From Leptospira johnsonii (lineage in GTDB: Bacteria; Spirochaetota; Leptospiria; Leptospirales; Leptospiraceae): a stretch of DNA of 64,000 nucleotides. The stretch spans positions 682,001 to 746,000 of the forward strand of contig NZ_BFAY01000011.1 in NCBI RefSeq assembly GCF_003112675.1, in the 5' to 3' direction. The translations under genes were made by a program, and so were the position numbers. Shown here piece after piece: positions 63,172 to 64,000 of the stretch (position 1 is its first letter; each line of letters begins with the position of its first letter). The notes under the pieces are model-generated. The model saw only the letters and a program-made list of their open reading frames with translations. It did no database searches and was not told where the DNA came from.

Positions 63172-63711
63172 ATGCCGACCATTCTGGACTTCGTTCATAG
63201 CGTTTTTACCCGGGTGTATCCCAAAGATTCCTTCATATTCAAAGAAGGAGAAGAATCCGACGGAAACATGTATTTCCTTTTCCAAGGGCATTTAATGGTC
63301 AGCAAGAATCGCCCGGATGCCGGAGACAAATCCATTAAGGAAGTTTTTCCTGGCGAATTTTTCGGAGAGATCGCTTTGATTTCCGGACGAGCCAGAGCCA
63401 TGTCTGTACAAGTTCTTTCCCCTTCTGCAAAGGTGGGAGTACTGAACAAAGGTGTTTTCGAAAAACTGGAAAAAACAAGTCCTCAATTCTTGCTCTTACT
63501 TCTCAAAAACACTTTCGAAAAATTGAATCGAGCAGAGATGAAATTGGAAAATCTATATACAGAGATCCACAAAAAGGAAGAAGGATCCAAAGGTATAGAA
63601 GAACCGGCAGCAACAAAGGCGATAGAAGTTTCAGAAACTTCTGAAGCTACAGACTCCGAAACTGCTCAAGAAGAAACTACAGCAGAAGCAGCAGGAAATA
63701 AGGAATCATAA
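63172..63711 (+). CDS. Cyclic-nucleotide-binding domain protein
   Basis: Residues 1-125 form a cNMP-binding domain: KDSFIFKEGEESDGNMYFLFQGHLMVSK (about 18-45) and FPGEFFGEIALISGRARAMSVQVL (about 57-80), a good phosphate-binding cassette. The C-terminal 50 residues are acidic, Glu/Thr/Ala-rich and probably disordered. There is no DNA-binding helix, so it is a sensor rather than a Crp-type activator. A paralogue starts one base after its stop. Confidence 0.85.
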   Translation: MPTILDFVHSVFTRVYPKDSFIFKEGEESDGNMYFLFQGHLMVSKNRPDAGDKSIKEVFPGEFFGEIALISGRARAMSVQVLSPSAKVGVLNKGVFEKLEKTSPQFLLLLLKNTFEKLNRAEMKLENLYTEIHKKEEGSKGIEEPAATKAIEVSETSEATDSETAQEETTAEAAGNKES

Positions 63712-63712
63712 G

Positions 63713-64000
63713 ATGGGAATTAATATTTTAGAATTCATTAATAATGTATCCGTTAAGACCTATCTAGCCGGAGAAGATGTTTTTAAAGAAAAAGATCCTT
63801 CCAATGGGATGATGTACTTCGTATTCACAGGAGCCCTAGAGATCAGAAAGTCTTACGATGGAGAAGAAAGAGTGATCCGAAATTTGGAGCCCGGAGCGTT
63901 TTTCGGAGAGATCGCATTGATCAATAATGTGCCTAGGGCTGCGACCGCAAGAGTGATCACAGAAAAAGCAAAAATAGGGATCTTGGATCAGGAAATGTTC
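63713..64000 (+). CDS. Cyclic-nucleotide-binding domain protein (3' end cut by window)
   Basis: The ATG at 63713 opens a frame of 96 codons to the window edge. It reads MGINILEFINNVSVKTYLAG, then GALEIRKSYDG and GAFFGEIALINNVPRAATA, again a cNMP-binding domain with a good cassette (GEIAL...RA). It is a paralogue of the preceding gene, and the two are probably cotranscribed. What follows the domain is outside the window. Confidence 0.85.
   Translation, partial: MGINILEFINNVSVKTYLAGEDVFKEKDPSNGMMYFVFTGALEIRKSYDGEERVIRNLEPGAFFGEIALINNVPRAATARVITEKAKIGILDQEMF

Overview
The window reads as a spirochaete chromosome segment, most likely Leptospira. Grounds: lipoproteins with spirochaetal lipoboxes, a Maf/DUF115 protein, two phasin-like paralogues, a MASE1 hybrid kinase, and many lineage-type secreted or membrane proteins of unknown function. 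By eye the base composition is nearer 40-45% GC than the roughly 35% of L. interrogans, which would fit the intermediate (P2) clade; that placement is inference. No rRNA, tRNA, CRISPR array or intact insertion sequence was seen. The window is cut inside a gene at both ends.

Layout. 1-9 kb: the start of a degenerate tyrosine-recombinase-like gene, an alpha/beta hydrolase, a hybrid histidine kinase, a SET protein, the operon rppH - truncated globin - acylphosphatase, a beta-propeller protein and an MFS carrier. 9-22 kb: gamma-glutamyltransferase family protein, aldo/keto reductase, a potassium-uptake cluster (ktrB, ktrA) behind a deaminase, MATE exporter, gmd, an AlkA-type glycosylase and a double cyclic-nucleotide-binding regulator. 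22-32 kb: lipoproteins, a glycerophosphodiesterase, a beta-barrel protein, PPK2, DUF2804, a divergent MocR/aminotransferase pair and two phasin-like genes. 32-43 kb: Maf protein, FtsI-type PBP, signal peptidase I, acyltransferase, SPFH protein, threonine synthase, an isolated GHKL ATPase and a tail-anchored protein. 43-51 kb: VOC, SRPBCC and AraC genes behind leuS, a small zinc-ribbon gene and an ABC transporter of YbbA/YbbP type. 51-58 kb: a CIRCE-controlled hrcA-grpE-dnaK-dnaJ operon that continues tightly into four more genes. 58-64 kb: a chemoreceptor with an unusual C-terminal domain, ppnP, a TMEM175-type channel, a riboswitch-controlled stress-protein-like gene and two adjacent cyclic-nucleotide-binding proteins.

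How the genes connect. Potassium and c-di-AMP form one theme: KtrAB, a TMEM175-like channel, and immediately downstream a leader that matches the c-di-AMP (ydaO/yuaA) riboswitch, with a strong promoter and an intrinsic terminator, in front of an orphan Usp-like gene. A second theme is granule or storage biology: the two phasin-like genes, about 5.8 kb apart, carry nearly the same promoter, with two GTGC-N3-GCAC palindromes spaced 23 bp apart in each. The PPK2 gene adjoins one of them.

The most noteworthy items are the riboswitch and its target, the shared phasin operators, the chemoreceptor with a STAS/SEC14-like tail, the cNMP-TPR-cNMP-winged-helix regulator, and the recombinase-like protein that has lost most catalytic residues. 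All calls come from reading the sequence by eye; no database search was run.
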